The notes under the pieces were generated by a model that had not been told where the DNA came from, did no database searches, and saw only the letters and a program-made list of their open reading frames with translations. Positions 33,818 through 43,519 of a DNA stretch of 64,000 nucleotides are shown piece by piece (position 1 is the stretch's first letter; every line of letters starts with the position of its first letter). Where the stretch lies: contig NZ_RYZH01000017.1 of NCBI RefSeq assembly GCF_003977685.1, forward strand, positions 1-64,000. Reading direction: 5' to 3'. Position numbers and translations under genes: made by a program. Source of the DNA: Tautonia sociabilis. Lineage in GTDB: Bacteria > Planctomycetota > Planctomycetia > Isosphaerales > Isosphaeraceae.

Positions 33818-36073
33818 ATGAGGGAACCCTGCTCCCGGCCGGACGGCCCCAGCGACGATGAGGTTGCCACACATGCGGTCGATGGCATCATCCGGTTCAA
33901 GAACCGCTACTACATCCAGGCGTCCTCCGCTCTGGCCGACGACCGTAACCGTGTGCTCAAACAGGGCGAAACCTTCGCCGTCTTCGATCAGTACGGCGAC
34001 ATCAAGCCGATCGGCCTGCATGAGGAGGGAATCTATCATGAGGGGACGCGGCACCTCTCCGCGCTGATTTTACGCTTGGGCCGCTGCCGGCCGATGCTGC
34101 TTAGCTCGACAATCAAAGAAGACAACGCGGTGCTGGAAGTCGACCTGACCAACCCCGACATCGTCAGCACGGAAGACACGAACAGGAACGGAGACGACCA
34201 GGGGGTTGAGGTTACGCGAGGGTCGCTGCACGTCTTCAGGAGAACACTGCTCTGGGAGGGGGTTTGTTATCAGCGGATCTCGGTGCGCAACTACGGGTTG
34301 ATGACCGTGGAAACCTCGCTCGCCCTGGACTTCTCGGCCGACTTCGTCGACATCTTCGAGGTTCGGGGAACCCGGCGCTCGAGACGGGGAACGCTGCTGG
34401 ATCCGGTCGTCGAGGGCGGCCTCGCCCGGCTGGGCTACCGGGGCCTCGACGGCGTGACCCGATGGACGACGATCGCCGTCCGGCCGGCGCCGGCCCACAT
34501 CGACGGCGGGCATCTCGAGCTTCAGGTGAAGCTCTCCCCGGGAGAGGAGACGACCTTCGACCTGACCATCTCCTGCTCCTCCGGCGACCCGTCCCCTCCC
34601 CTGCTCCGCTTCGAGGACGCCCTCGGCGAGGCCGACCGGGCGATCGACCGCCTGAGGCGAGACGCGGCCCGCGTCGACTCGTCGAACGAGGCGTTCAATC
34701 ACTGGATCAATCGCAGCTACGCCGATATCTTCATGATGGTCTCGCCGCTGCCCGGCGGCCCGTACCCGTATGCCGGCGTCCCCTGGTTCAGCACCACCTT
34801 CGGCCGAGACGGGATCATCACGGCGCTGGAGTGCCTCTGGCTCTACCCGGAGCTGGCCCGAGGGGTGCTCGCCTTCCTCGCCTCCACTCAGGCCGATGCC
34901 GAGATCCCCGAGCAGGACGCCGAACCCGGCAAGATCCTCCACGAAGCCCGAGGAGGGGAGATGGCGGCCCTCGGCGAGATCCCCTTCGGCCGCTACTACG
35001 GCAGCATCGACTCGACCCCCCTGTTCGTCTGGCTGGCCGCCGCCTACCTCGAACGCACCGGGGACCTGCCCTTCCTTCAGAGCCTCTGGCCGAACATCGA
35101 TCGGGCCCTGCGCTGGATCGACGACTTCGGCGACCGCGACGGCGACGGCTTCGTCGAGTATCAGCGGCGGACACCCAACGGCCTGGAGCAGCAGGGCTGG
35201 AAGGACTCCCACGACTCGGTCTTCCACGCCGACGGCTCGGCCGCCGAACCTCCGATCGCGCTCTGCGAGGTCCAGGGGTACGTCTACGCCGCCAAGTTCG
35301 GCGCCTCGGGGATCGCCCAGCAGCTCGGCCTCTCCGGCCGGGCCGTCGAGCTGGCCGAGCAGGCGAAGGCTCTGCGCGACCGGTTCGAGCGCGCCTTCTG
35401 GCTCGACGACCTGGGAACGTATGCCCTGGCGCTCGATGGCCGCAAGCGCCCCTGCCGCGTCCGATCCTCGAACGCCGGGCACTGCCTGGCGACCGGCATC
35501 GCGGCCGAGGCCCACGCTCCGATCGTGGCCGAGACGCTCCTCTCCGATCGCAGCTTCTCCGGCTGGGGGATCCGCACCCTGGACGCGGCCGAGGTGCGCT
35601 ACAACCCGATGTCGTATCACAACGGCTCGATCTGGCCGCACGACAACGCGATGATCGCCCAGGGCTTCGCCCGATACGGCCTGAGGGACGCGGCGCTCCG
35701 CGTGCTGACCGGCCTGTTCGACGCGAGCATGTTCGTCGACCTCCAGCGCCTGCCGGAGCTGTTCTGCGGCTTCCCCCGCCGCCCCGGAACCGGGCCGACG
35801 CTCTACCCGGTGGCCTGCGCTCCTCAGGCGTGGGCCGCCGCCTCGGTCTTCGCCCTGCTCCAGGCGGCGTTGGGCCTCCGCGTGAAGGGGCATCGCAACC
35901 AGGTGCGGTTCCGCTATCCGATCCTGCCCGAGTTTCTCAGCCAGGTCCGCATCCGAGACCTCCGGGTCGGCCAGGGGCGCGTCGACCTGATCCTCCGCCG
36001 CCACCACGATCAGGACGTGGGGGTCGACATCGTCCGCAAGGACGGCCCGGTCGAGATCGCGATCGTCAAGTGA
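33818..36073 (+). CDS. amylo-alpha-1,6-glucosidase / glycogen debranching-type enzyme
   Basis: A 751-aa protein with an N-terminal beta-sandwich domain (FAVFDQYGDIKPIGLHEEGIYHEGTRHLSALIL) and a C-terminal (alpha/alpha)6 catalytic domain. The latter contains GVPWFSTTFGRDGIITALE, RYYGSIDSTPLFVWLAAAY, GDGFVEYQR, LEQQGWKDSHDSV and the NGSIWPHDNAMIAQG motif. This fits the bacterial family annotated as glycogen debranching N-terminal plus GH13/15-like glucosidase. It probably removes branches from alpha-glucans or acts on related oligosaccharides. It has no signal peptide. It lies between GT4 and GH32 genes. Confidence 0.9.
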   Translation: MREPCSRPDGPSDDEVATHAVDGIIRFKNRYYIQASSALADDRNRVLKQGETFAVFDQYGDIKPIGLHEEGIYHEGTRHLSALILRLGRCRPMLLSSTIKEDNAVLEVDLTNPDIVSTEDTNRNGDDQGVEVTRGSLHVFRRTLLWEGVCYQRISVRNYGLMTVETSLALDFSADFVDIFEVRGTRRSRRGTLLDPVVEGGLARLGYRGLDGVTRWTTIAVRPAPAHIDGGHLELQVKLSPGEETTFDLTISCSSGDPSPPLLRFEDALGEADRAIDRLRRDAARVDSSNEAFNHWINRSYADIFMMVSPLPGGPYPYAGVPWFSTTFGRDGIITALECLWLYPELARGVLAFLASTQADAEIPEQDAEPGKILHEARGGEMAALGEIPFGRYYGSIDSTPLFVWLAAAYLERTGDLPFLQSLWPNIDRALRWIDDFGDRDGDGFVEYQRRTPNGLEQQGWKDSHDSVFHADGSAAEPPIALCEVQGYVYAAKFGASGIAQQLGLSGRAVELAEQAKALRDRFERAFWLDDLGTYALALDGRKRPCRVRSSNAGHCLATGIAAEAHAPIVAETLLSDRSFSGWGIRTLDAAEVRYNPMSYHNGSIWPHDNAMIAQGFARYGLRDAALRVLTGLFDASMFVDLQRLPELFCGFPRRPGTGPTLYPVACAPQAWAAASVFALLQAALGLRVKGHRNQVRFRYPILPEFLSQVRIRDLRVGQGRVDLILRRHHDQDVGVDIVRKDGPVEIAIVK

Positions 36074-36191
36074 CCCGGGAAGGGCAAGGCAGGGCGAGCC
36101 GAGACAAGGCGAAGCGGGGAGGCCAGCCCTCCGGTACAATGGCCCCGGCCCGGGCCCGCCCCGACGGCCGCCCGATCCTGGAGGGACCGCC

Positions 36192-38144
36192 ATGCCCCGC
36201 CCGCACCGCACCGCCCCCGCCGTCCTGCTCGCCGCTCTGCTGATCGCCCCGCCGACGATCGCCGACGAGCCCGTCGTCCTCGCCGACTTCGAGGGGCCCG
36301 ACTACGGCCCCTGGACCTCCTCTGGAGCGGCCTTCGGCCCCGGCCCGGCGCGGGGGGCCCTGCCGGGGCAGATGTCGGTGTCCGGCTTTCTCGGCGAGGG
36401 GCTGGTCAATTCCTTCCATCGCGGAGACGGCACGACCGGCACGCTGTCCTCTCCCGAATTCACGATCGACCGCGACCTGATCTGGTTCCTCATCGGCGGC
36501 GGCGGGTTCGAGGGGACGACCTGCATCGAGCTGATCGTCGACGGCCGGGTCGTCCGCTCCGCGACCGGCCCGAACACCGAGCCGGGGGGCTCGGAGCTGC
36601 TCCTCCCGAGGCAATGGGATGTCCGCGACCTGCTCGGCAAGGTCGCTCGGATCCGGATCGTCGACGAGGAGACCGGGGGATGGGGACACATCAACGTCGA
36701 CCACATCGTCCTGTGCGATGAGCCTCCCGAGCTTCCCGACGAGCGCGACGAGCTGCTTGCCCGGGCCCAGAAGGCCGTGGCCGAGGCGGCCGACCGCCTC
36801 GGGGCCGATCCCACCCGCCCTGCCTTCCACTTCCGGCCGCCGGCCCAGTGGATGAACGACCCGAACGGGACCATCCACGTCGACGGCTCATACCACCTCT
36901 TCTACCAGCACAACCCTTACGGCGACCGCTGGGGCCACATGCACTGGGGACACTCCCGGAGCACCGACCTGGTGCACTGGGAGCACCTGCCGATCGCCCT
37001 CTGGCCGTCGCAGAGGGAGGGGGAGGAGCACGTCTTCTCGGGCTGCTCGGCGGTGAACGGCGACGGCGAGCTGATGCTCTTCTACACGAGCGTCGGTCCC
37101 GGCCGCCCGAACGAGCAGTGGGCGGCGCTCCCGACCGACGCCTCTCGGCTCCACTGGGAGAAGCATCCCGGCAACCCGCTCCTCACCACCCGGATGCCCG
37201 ACGGCACCACCTTTGGCAACGGCATGCGCGACCCGTTCATCTTCCGATCCTCGGGCCGCACCTTCATGGTCGTCGGCGCCGACTCGGAGACGGAGGCCGT
37301 CATCCCGATCTTCGAGGCCGCCGACCGCTCCCTCTCGAACTGGGAGTACAAGGGCATCCTCTGGCGATCGCCCAAGAGCGAGATGGAGTTCCCCGAGTGC
37401 CCGAACTTCTTCCCGCTGGGCGGGAAGTTCGTGCTACTGAACTCCCCGTACCGGCCGGTCGAGTACCGGGTCGGGACGCTGGACCTGGACACCCTGACCT
37501 TCTCTCCCGAGACCGAAGGCCGGATCGACCAGAGCGGCCAGTTCTACGCGAGCAACATCGCCACCGCCCCGGACGGCCGCTGCATCCTCTTCGGCTGGGT
37601 CCGAGGCTTCCCGGAGGGGAGGGGCTGGAACGGCTGCCTCGCCCTGCCCCGGGAGCTGTCCCTGGGCCCCGACAACCGCCCGAGGCAGGCCCCCGTTCGG
37701 GAACTGGAGGCGCTGCGGGGCCGTCGCTCCGCCCTCGACGGCCCGATCCACCTCTCGGCCGGCGAGGAGCGGCCGATCGGCCCGCCGTCCGACCGGCTGG
37801 AGCTTCGCGTGCGGCTCGGCGCCCCCGGACCGGGAAGGCTCGGCCTCCGGCTGCTCGGGGAGGACGGGCAGGCGATCGCCGAGATCGTCCGAGAGGGAAG
37901 GTCGCTTACCGTCGCCGGGGAGACGGTCCCGATCGGCCATGACGGGCCGATCGACCTGACCGTGTTCGTCGACCGGACGGTGCTGGAGGTCTTCGCCGAC
38001 GGCGGCAGGTTCGCGGCCACCCGGGTCATCCCCTTCCCGGGGGGCACCCTCCGGCCGTCGGCCTTCGCCGAGGGGGGGGAGGCCGACCTGCTGGCCGCCG
38101 AGGCGTGGGAGCTGGCGGCGATCTGGCCGGATGCCGCCGAGTGA
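36192..38144 (+). CDS. glycoside hydrolase family 32 (fructan/sucrose hydrolase), exported
   Basis: A 650-aa secreted enzyme cleaving beta-fructosides. A signal peptide (LLAALLIAPPTIA) is followed by a ~150-residue beta-sandwich before the five-bladed catalytic domain. The GH32 residues are present: nucleophile Asp223 in WMNDPNG, the transition-state-stabilising RDP at ~346-348, and the acid/base Glu402 in the FPECPNFF (EC) motif. A C-terminal beta-sandwich ends in VDRTVLEVFADGG. GGAGGG lies 6 nt before the ATG. An extra N-terminal module is known from levan-degrading enzymes. Confidence 0.95.
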   Translation: MPRPHRTAPAVLLAALLIAPPTIADEPVVLADFEGPDYGPWTSSGAAFGPGPARGALPGQMSVSGFLGEGLVNSFHRGDGTTGTLSSPEFTIDRDLIWFLIGGGGFEGTTCIELIVDGRVVRSATGPNTEPGGSELLLPRQWDVRDLLGKVARIRIVDEETGGWGHINVDHIVLCDEPPELPDERDELLARAQKAVAEAADRLGADPTRPAFHFRPPAQWMNDPNGTIHVDGSYHLFYQHNPYGDRWGHMHWGHSRSTDLVHWEHLPIALWPSQREGEEHVFSGCSAVNGDGELMLFYTSVGPGRPNEQWAALPTDASRLHWEKHPGNPLLTTRMPDGTTFGNGMRDPFIFRSSGRTFMVVGADSETEAVIPIFEAADRSLSNWEYKGILWRSPKSEMEFPECPNFFPLGGKFVLLNSPYRPVEYRVGTLDLDTLTFSPETEGRIDQSGQFYASNIATAPDGRCILFGWVRGFPEGRGWNGCLALPRELSLGPDNRPRQAPVRELEALRGRRSALDGPIHLSAGEERPIGPPSDRLELRVRLGAPGPGRLGLRLLGEDGQAIAEIVREGRSLTVAGETVPIGHDGPIDLTVFVDRTVLEVFADGGRFAATRVIPFPGGTLRPSAFAEGGEADLLAAEAWELAAIWPDAAE

Positions 38145-38232
38145 GCCGCTCCTGATCGGCTCCTCCGCCGCCCCCTCCCGATCGGCGCGCCCCGGCCGAT
38201 TCTGGTACGATCGGACGGCGGAGGAAGTCCGA

Positions 38233-39384
38233 ATGCCCGAGCATCGAGCGCACCCGGATGTCGTCGTCGTGGGCGGCGGCGTGATCGGCCTGTCGATCGC
38301 CTATCAGCTCGCCCGGGAGGGGAGTCGCGTCTCGGTGCTCGACCGCCGGGAGCTGGGCCGGGAGGCGAGCTGGGCCGGGGCCGGAATCATCGCGCCGGGA
38401 TCGGAAATCCCCCAGGCCCTGCCGATGGCCCGCCTGCGGACCCGGAGCGCCCAGCTCTATCCGGTGTGGTCGGAGCAACTCCGCGAGGAGACGGGCATCG
38501 ACAACGGCTACCGCCGATGCGGGTCGGTCGACGTGGCCTTCGACGCCAAGGAGGACCACGACCTGAGGGCCAACGCCGGCCGGTGGCGGGCCGAGGGGAT
38601 CGCCTTCGAGCGGCTGGAGCCGGGGGACTTCTCCCGGGTCGAGCCGGCCCTGAACCCCGAGCTTCGCGCCGCCTACTTCGTGCCGGATCGGGCCCAGGTG
38701 CGCAACCCGAGGCACCTGAAGGCGCTGGCCGTCGCCTGCGACCGCCGGGGCGTCCGCCTGCGGCCCGGCGTACCGTGCCTCGGCTTCGAGGTCTCGGGCG
38801 GCCGGGTCCTCGCGGTGAGGACCCCGGAAGGGCCCATTCCCTGCGGCGCGGCGGTCGTCTCGGCCGGCCCGTGGACCGAGACGCTGCTCGGTCCGATCGG
38901 CGTCCGGGTGCCGACTCCTCCGGTGAAGGGGCAGATTGTCCTGCTCCGGAGCGACCGGCCCGCGTTGCGTCGGATCGTCGAATGGGGGCACCACTACCTC
39001 GTCCCCCGGGACGACGGCCGGGTGCTCGTCGGCGCCACGGAGGAGGACGCCGGCTTCGACACCCGCCCCACGGCCTCGGGGGCCCGGGACCTCCTGGATC
39101 TGGCCCTCCGGCTCTGCCCGGTGCTGGCCGAGGCCGCGCTCGAGGCCTCCTGGGCCGGGCTTCGGCCAGGGAGCGTCGACTCCCGTCCGGTGATCGGCCC
39201 CGCCCCCGGGATCGAGAACCTGCTGATCGCCACCGGCCACCGCCGCTCCGGCCTGCAACTCTCCCCGGCCACCGCCGAGGTGATCGCCGACCTCCTGCTC
39301 GATCGCCGCCCTGCGGTCGACCTGGCCGACTTCCGCCCCGACCGCCCCTCCTCCCCCACCGAGGAAGAGACGTTCCGGTCGTGA
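38233..39384 (+). CDS. FAD-dependent glycine oxidase-like protein (ThiO/DAO family)
   Basis: A 383-aa D-amino-acid-oxidase superfamily flavoprotein. The dinucleotide motif is VVVVGGGVIGLSIAYQLA. Family segments include EASWAGAGIIAPG, VKGQIVLLR and the C-terminal SWAGLRPGSVDSRPVIG with ATGHRRSGLQLSP, which matches ThiO-type glycine oxidases that supply dehydroglycine for thiamin thiazole. No other thiamin genes are adjacent, so another amine substrate is possible. GGAGGAAG precedes the ATG. Confidence 0.88.
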   Translation: MPEHRAHPDVVVVGGGVIGLSIAYQLAREGSRVSVLDRRELGREASWAGAGIIAPGSEIPQALPMARLRTRSAQLYPVWSEQLREETGIDNGYRRCGSVDVAFDAKEDHDLRANAGRWRAEGIAFERLEPGDFSRVEPALNPELRAAYFVPDRAQVRNPRHLKALAVACDRRGVRLRPGVPCLGFEVSGGRVLAVRTPEGPIPCGAAVVSAGPWTETLLGPIGVRVPTPPVKGQIVLLRSDRPALRRIVEWGHHYLVPRDDGRVLVGATEEDAGFDTRPTASGARDLLDLALRLCPVLAEAALEASWAGLRPGSVDSRPVIGPAPGIENLLIATGHRRSGLQLSPATAEVIADLLLDRRPAVDLADFRPDRPSSPTEEETFRS

Positions 39385-39460
39385 GCCCCGAATCCCCCTC
39401 GGACCGACCCGGAGGCCGTCGATGCACCACAAGGATGATGACATCATCGACGTCTCCTGT

Positions 39461-39665
39461 CTGGGATCGGCCGATCGAGCGCAAGTCGCCTTGGTTTCAT
39501 GCGTTCCGGAGGATCATCACCCGACGGGTGAAGAGCCCTGATGGACTCCCGGTTTCAGCGACGCAAGGCGCAGGTGCTCGCCGATGGTCCGGTCCCGCCG
39601 TCCCTCGTCCGCGGGGCCGTCCGCCGGCTGGTGTTCTTCGCCCAGCCGTTCATCGCCGCGCTGCC
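39461..39665. repeat. 205-bp direct repeat, left copy (truncated transposase fragment)
   Basis: Collinear with 45531-45735 without any indel (constant offset 6070); about five mismatches are visible by eye. It marks the left boundary of the AT-richer island. From 39541 it encodes MDSRFQRRKAQVLADG and on to FFAQPFIAALP, the N-terminus of an IS701-like transposase, then breaks off into unrelated sequence at 39666. It ends 37 bp before the stop of the island DUF1559 gene. Confidence 0.92.
39541..39665 (+). pseudogene. IS701-like transposase fragment, left copy
   Basis: About 41 codons remain of a gene that should exceed 350 codons. The preserved segment (PPSLVRGAVRRLVFFAQPFIAALP) matches the corresponding part of the right copy, which continues with family-typical LPSPESRRHAHTDLAGLLSNVER. 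An in-frame TGA at 39529 precedes the ATG. It cannot encode an active transposase. Confidence 0.7.
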
Positions 39666-39702
39666 AGATCCCCCGGGACCGCACCCCCCCGGCAGAATCC
39701 GC

Positions 39703-40743
39703 CTAATCACTGAACGTCTCGCCACCCGACCGCGTTCCCATGCCTCTCCATACTTGCAAATCAATGCCATTTCTCACAAACCGAACGGACCCGTCCATCA
39801 TCAGACAATGAACGCCACCATGATGCAAACTGCGTGCGGCGATCGAGCACGTGTGGCAATAGTATGGATCGGAAGAATTCCCATGACCCGTGGAACAGTC
39901 GGCCGACTTCTCGTTCGGCGGAGCAACGTGGTTGTACCAAGTATAGACAGCACCTCCCATCATCCACGAATTTCCCATTTCTGAAATATGATCTTTTGGA
40001 TCATGTCGCATTGATCTGCAGACGCTCAATGTGTTGTCGTCAACCGATATGTCAATCAAATCGACAGCCCCGGCGCACCAGTAATCACGACGACGGTCAA
40101 AATGTCCCCCGTGTGATTGCTCACTGAGAAGACGCTCACTCATTCCAACTGTCAGCGACACGCCGTCGCGGTAATCCGAAGGGGCCAAGGATCGGGTGGG
40201 TTCAAAAGCCCCCGCCTTTGGAGATCGAGCGAATCGAACGGGGTCAGAGAGTCCAACATTGAATCGGAACGAACTCGGACCGTTCACCGAAGACGAGTTG
40301 ATGTTGTCGGAAGGACAAACGAAGTGCGAGATCATCGTGCCGTATGCGGATCGATTTGCGGGGTGCAAGGCAGAGAATTCCGTACGCCCTTCAGTATTTT
40401 CATATCCAGTATTTATCGAGTTATACAAAGACACCAAGTCAAGGAATGGCAACATCTCATAATATCCGGATATTGAGTCATAAGAAGCAAAGGAATTGCC
40501 CCGCCGAATCGATCGTGCCGGCATCGGGGCTGGAAACCGATTATACATCGATTGGTGTGAATGAAGCGCAATCCCCAACTGCTTTAATCTAATCGAGCAT
40601 TCAGCCTTGCTCGCGGCTTCTCTGGCGAACATGACGGCGGGCACAAGGAGAGCCACGAGGATACCGACAACCGAGATTACCACAAGGGCTTCGATAAGCG
40701 TGAAGCCAGCCCGCGATCTCGCATTCCGTGCGACCCGTGTCAT
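39703..40743 (-). CDS. DUF1559 prepilin-type protein of the island
   Basis: A 346-aa member of the DUF1559 family, clearly diverged from the copy at 27.3-28.4 kb. The prepilin N-terminus is RAGFTLIEALVVISVVGILV, followed by ASKAECSIRLKQLGIALHSHQ. The C-terminal motif is HHGGVHCLMMDGSVRFVRNGI. The start uses ATG at 40743 with a GAGG site; an upstream TTG at 40761 is possible. It is the last gene of the minus-strand set in the island, 90 bp after the DUF1573 gene, and its AT-richer codons differ from the flanking genes. It may form or decorate an envelope structure for the putative peptide system. Confidence 0.9.
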   Translation of the reverse strand: MTRVARNARSRAGFTLIEALVVISVVGILVALLVPAVMFAREAASKAECSIRLKQLGIALHSHQSMYNRFPAPMPARSIRRGNSFASYDSISGYYEMLPFLDLVSLYNSINTGYENTEGRTEFSALHPANRSAYGTMISHFVCPSDNINSSSVNGPSSFRFNVGLSDPVRFARSPKAGAFEPTRSLAPSDYRDGVSLTVGMSERLLSEQSHGGHFDRRRDYWCAGAVDLIDISVDDNTLSVCRSMRHDPKDHISEMGNSWMMGGAVYTWYNHVAPPNEKSADCSTGHGNSSDPYYCHTCSIAARSLHHGGVHCLMMDGSVRFVRNGIDLQVWRGMGTRSGGETFSD

Positions 40744-40833
40744 GGCATCCTCGCGAACCAAGAGGCAACCCCGCTCTCACCGGTGCAGATGAAAGGCGTC
40801 ACAAGCCAACTCGCATTACATGCGATTTCCATT

Positions 40834-41853
40834 TTATCTTATCACCAATGTAACAGGAACGTCTATTATGCCGTCAGGACCGTCTCCAATGGCTAAGCGG
40901 ACCAGGTGCTCTTTGATGCCTGCTGTCGGATCGGCCTGAAGGCTGAAGGTAACGATCCAATCTGCATTGGCCGATTGGCCTAAAGATTCAGCCTCGTATT
41001 CCAATGATTGACCATCATATTCGATATTGCGCACGACAATCGAGCTCTCGTCAGCGGCTCGAACCAATAACCGACACTCAAAGAAGGAGCCAGGTCCTAT
41101 ATCCGATCGGAAGATTGCTTTGGGGGTGACATCGACGGGCGGACCGGTTCTCCAACTGATCGGAAGTCTAGCAGTGTATTGTTTATCGGAGCTGACAACC
41201 TGCAACTCCGTTGCCTGATGACCATTTTCTGATCCAACCTTCAATTCCAAACAAACCCTTTTCAGAGTACCACTTCTTTCATTACTAGCTCTTATAACGA
41301 CATCTCTGTCTTGTACAATTTTTAGACCCGGATAATTGCTTTCAATATGAAGTCCGCGCGGATCGATCTGATCAGCCAATTGCAATGTGACGTCCACCTC
41401 AATTGTTTCGTCCGACTTGACCCATCCGAAATCGAGGTGATTCGGGACGAAAGTAATTGCACTTTGTTCAATCCATTTGACCAGGACAGTAACTAAAGGA
41501 TGAGCAGGATCATTCGTCTGTATGACGATTTCCGAAGAATGCGAACCTGACTCATTTCGAGGGTCGATGTGAACCTTGACCACCTCCTCATCGCCCGGGC
41601 CAATTTCCATTGAAGGCAGCTGGGGGACAGTACATCCGCATGACGACTTCATGCCAAGGATTTTCAGAATCTCTGATCCACGATTCATGATTCGAAATTC
41701 ACCCTTCCCCATGTGACCGCTCTGCGTCCCAATTAGCCCTAAATCAATAACGGACGGCTCAATCCGCACGTGTGCTATTGCTGGCGCAGAGCCACCGGAA
41801 CAGCCGGAACAACCGAGCATTGCAACGATGATCAATTGGGGCAAATTCCGCAT
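40834..41853 (-). CDS. DUF1573 domain lipoprotein
   Basis: A 339-aa protein with a short signal sequence and Cys residues at 15 and 18 (AMLGCSGC) that suggest a lipid anchor. Residues ~25-115 form a DUF1573-type immunoglobulin-like domain: FRIMNRGSEILKIL, the conserved MKSSCGCTVP and VVIQTNDP-like end (EIVIQTNDPAHPLV). Further beta-rich domains follow. AAGG lies about 7 nt before the ATG, which starts 4 bp after the C39 gene stop, so the two are translationally coupled. Likely periplasmic and involved in binding or display. Confidence 0.88.
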   Translation of the reverse strand: MRNLPQLIIVAMLGCSGCSGGSAPAIAHVRIEPSVIDLGLIGTQSGHMGKGEFRIMNRGSEILKILGMKSSCGCTVPQLPSMEIGPGDEEVVKVHIDPRNESGSHSSEIVIQTNDPAHPLVTVLVKWIEQSAITFVPNHLDFGWVKSDETIEVDVTLQLADQIDPRGLHIESNYPGLKIVQDRDVVIRASNERSGTLKRVCLELKVGSENGHQATELQVVSSDKQYTARLPISWRTGPPVDVTPKAIFRSDIGPGSFFECRLLVRAADESSIVVRNIEYDGQSLEYEAESLGQSANADWIVTFSLQADPTAGIKEHLVRLAIGDGPDGIIDVPVTLVIR

Positions 41854-41857
41854 TGCA

Positions 41858-42421
41858 TCACCTTGGAATTCGTTGCCGACACCGGAAGATTTGCACCGCA
41901 ATTAGCGGCACTGCGATTATAGACAGAAGAGTAATCCATAGTGAATACCGAGAGTGCGATACTTCGGTTAATGGATGGTCAGCAATGAGCAACGCATTCC
42001 CTGACCAAACATTCTTGAATGCGTTGCGATCGACCGCGTAGCTGCGAGGCGGATCCGCCACGTAGACGCTTTTATCGTCAATATCATATATGCAAACAAA
42101 ATGATTTCTTTCTGGCAAATGAGCGATACAGGCGAATCGGTCTGTTCGCCTAGACAGATTTCCGAGCGTGGTTTTTAGCGCGATGACATGACCGCCAAAC
42201 GAGGTCGCGGTTTCTGCGAGTTGTTGCATGGAATATCCCATTGTTCCAGGCTGCCCCAATCTAGCCTCAAGCTCCTCGTATCGTTCTAATGGGATCCCAA
42301 TGCTCTTCATGCTAATGTATAAACAATAAGCTCCGCACCGCAGATCCACCTCGGGTGCCGAGCGATCGAGGCTTGCTTGATTCTGGTGACCAATGCTCGT
42401 CAAGAGCAGAATAAGTACCAT
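41858..42421 (-). CDS. membrane-anchored periplasmic C39-type cysteine peptidase
   Basis: A 187-aa protein with signal sequence (VLILLLTSIG), a stand-alone C39 peptidase domain and a C-terminal transmembrane helix (~161-178). Catalytic candidates are Cys29 in LRCGAYCLYISMKSIG, His107 in RNHFVCIYDI and Asp123 in VYVADPP. The usual oxyanion Gln six residues before the Cys is not seen. Unlike classical C39 peptidases it is not fused to an ABC transporter. C39 enzymes cut after double-glycine leaders, and such a leader occurs in the Cys-rich gene 3 kb upstream. The start at 42421 has GAGG 5 nt upstream; the nine extra codons to 42448 come from the inserted IS630 end. Confidence 0.85.
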   Translation of the reverse strand: MVLILLLTSIGHQNQASLDRSAPEVDLRCGAYCLYISMKSIGIPLERYEELEARLGQPGTMGYSMQQLAETATSFGGHVIALKTTLGNLSRRTDRFACIAHLPERNHFVCIYDIDDKSVYVADPPRSYAVDRNAFKNVWSGNALLIADHPLTEVSHSRYSLWITLLSIIAVPLIAVQIFRCRQRIPR

Positions 42422-42435
42422 CGTGACCTCGTTTA

Positions 42436-43519
42436 CTGAGCGTTGCATAGAGAAGTAAACTTTACAGCTCCAGGCCGGCCCCCTCGAAGAAGGAACGGGC
42501 GAGATTCCGTCGCTGCCGAACGCGGCCGAGGGCCAGATGGAGCTCCATATGGAGTTGCTCCAGGTCGAGGCACGTCAGGTTTCGCAACTCGACCTTCTTC
42601 AGGTGCTTCCAGAGCCACTCCACCGGGTTCCGGTCCGGCGCGTAGGCCGGCAGCGGCTCCAGATGGATCCTCCCGGCGGCCTCTGCCACGAACGCCTTGA
42701 GCTCGGCCCGCCGGTGGATCGGTGAGCCGTCCCAGATCACCAGCAGCCGCTCGCCGACCATGCGGCCCAAGTGGACGAGGAACTCGATGCTGTGCAGCCC
42801 GCTGAGCGACGTCGGGCGCACCAACGAGTCCACCTTGCTAGCGGCCGTCAGGCCGCCCATGACCGACAGGTGGTCGCGGGTCTGCCACTCGTCCACGATC
42901 GGCGTCCGCCCCTTCGGGGCGTAGGTCTTGACCACCCCCGGCAGAAGGGAGAAGCCCGACTCGTCCACGAAGACCAGGTGCCGCCGCTCCCGCCGGGCCT
43001 TCGCCTTTAGCGCGGGCCACGACTCGACGCACCAGCGCGCGATCGCCTCCTCGTCCCGCTGGATGGCGCGGGTGATCGGCACCTGCGGGGTCCATCCCAG
43101 CCGCTTCAGCAGGCGCGACACCTGGCTCCGGCTGTACGAGACGCCGAGCTCCTCGGCCAGGACGCCGGCGACCCGCACGCAGGTCCAGACGTCCCCGCGA
43201 AAGCCGTAGGCCTCGGCGCCATGCCAGAGGAAGTCGGGGATCAGGCGGAATTGCTCGGGAGTGATCCTGGCGGCGGCGCCCGGGGCGGGGTGGGAGCGGA
43301 GGGCATCCGGTCCGCCCCGGCGTGCGATGGCCACCCAGCGGCTGACGGCGCCCTTCGACACGCCGAGGGCGGCCGCGATGTCGCACTGCTTCCACCCCTG
43401 ACGCGTGAGTTCCAGGGCCCGCATCCGCCGCCACTCCCTCCAGTCATGAGGTCGAGAGCTTGAGGACCGCATGCCCTATCGTAGGGCTGGAGTGGTTTAC
43501 TTCTCTATGCAACGCTCAG
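42436..43519. mobile_element. IS630-family insertion sequence
   Basis: A complete 1,084-bp element with perfect 25-bp terminal inverted repeats (42436-42460 and 43495-43519, beginning CTGAGCGTTGCATAGAG) and flanking TA dinucleotides (42434-42435, 43520-43521), as expected for the IS630/Tc1 type. One intact transposase gene fills it. Its high GC contrasts with the AT-richer surroundings. Removing it and one TA restores a TAA stop for the upstream gene followed 11 nt later by the C39 start codon. Confidence 0.95.
42462..43472 (-). CDS. IS630 family transposase
   Basis: A 336-aa DDE transposase, intact. The N-terminal helix-turn-helix is LTRQGWKQCDIAAALGVSKG. The catalytic acidic residues are in HLVFVDESGFSLLPG (first Asp), LLVIWDGSPIHRR (second Asp) and DRNPVEWLWKHLKK (Glu). 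Length is normal for the family. The gene runs nearly from one inverted repeat to the other, on the same strand as the host genes it separates. Confidence 0.96.
   Translation of the reverse strand: MRSSSSRPHDWREWRRMRALELTRQGWKQCDIAAALGVSKGAVSRWVAIARRGGPDALRSHPAPGAAARITPEQFRLIPDFLWHGAEAYGFRGDVWTCVRVAGVLAEELGVSYSRSQVSRLLKRLGWTPQVPITRAIQRDEEAIARWCVESWPALKAKARRERRHLVFVDESGFSLLPGVVKTYAPKGRTPIVDEWQTRDHLSVMGGLTAASKVDSLVRPTSLSGLHSIEFLVHLGRMVGERLLVIWDGSPIHRRAELKAFVAEAAGRIHLEPLPAYAPDRNPVEWLWKHLKKVELRNLTCLDLEQLHMELHLALGRVRQRRNLARSFFEGAGLEL

Noticed and set aside
40117..40592. Plus-strand open frames in the AT-richer island
   Set aside because: They are antisense to the island DUF1559 gene, whose prepilin motif and C-terminal signature are clear.
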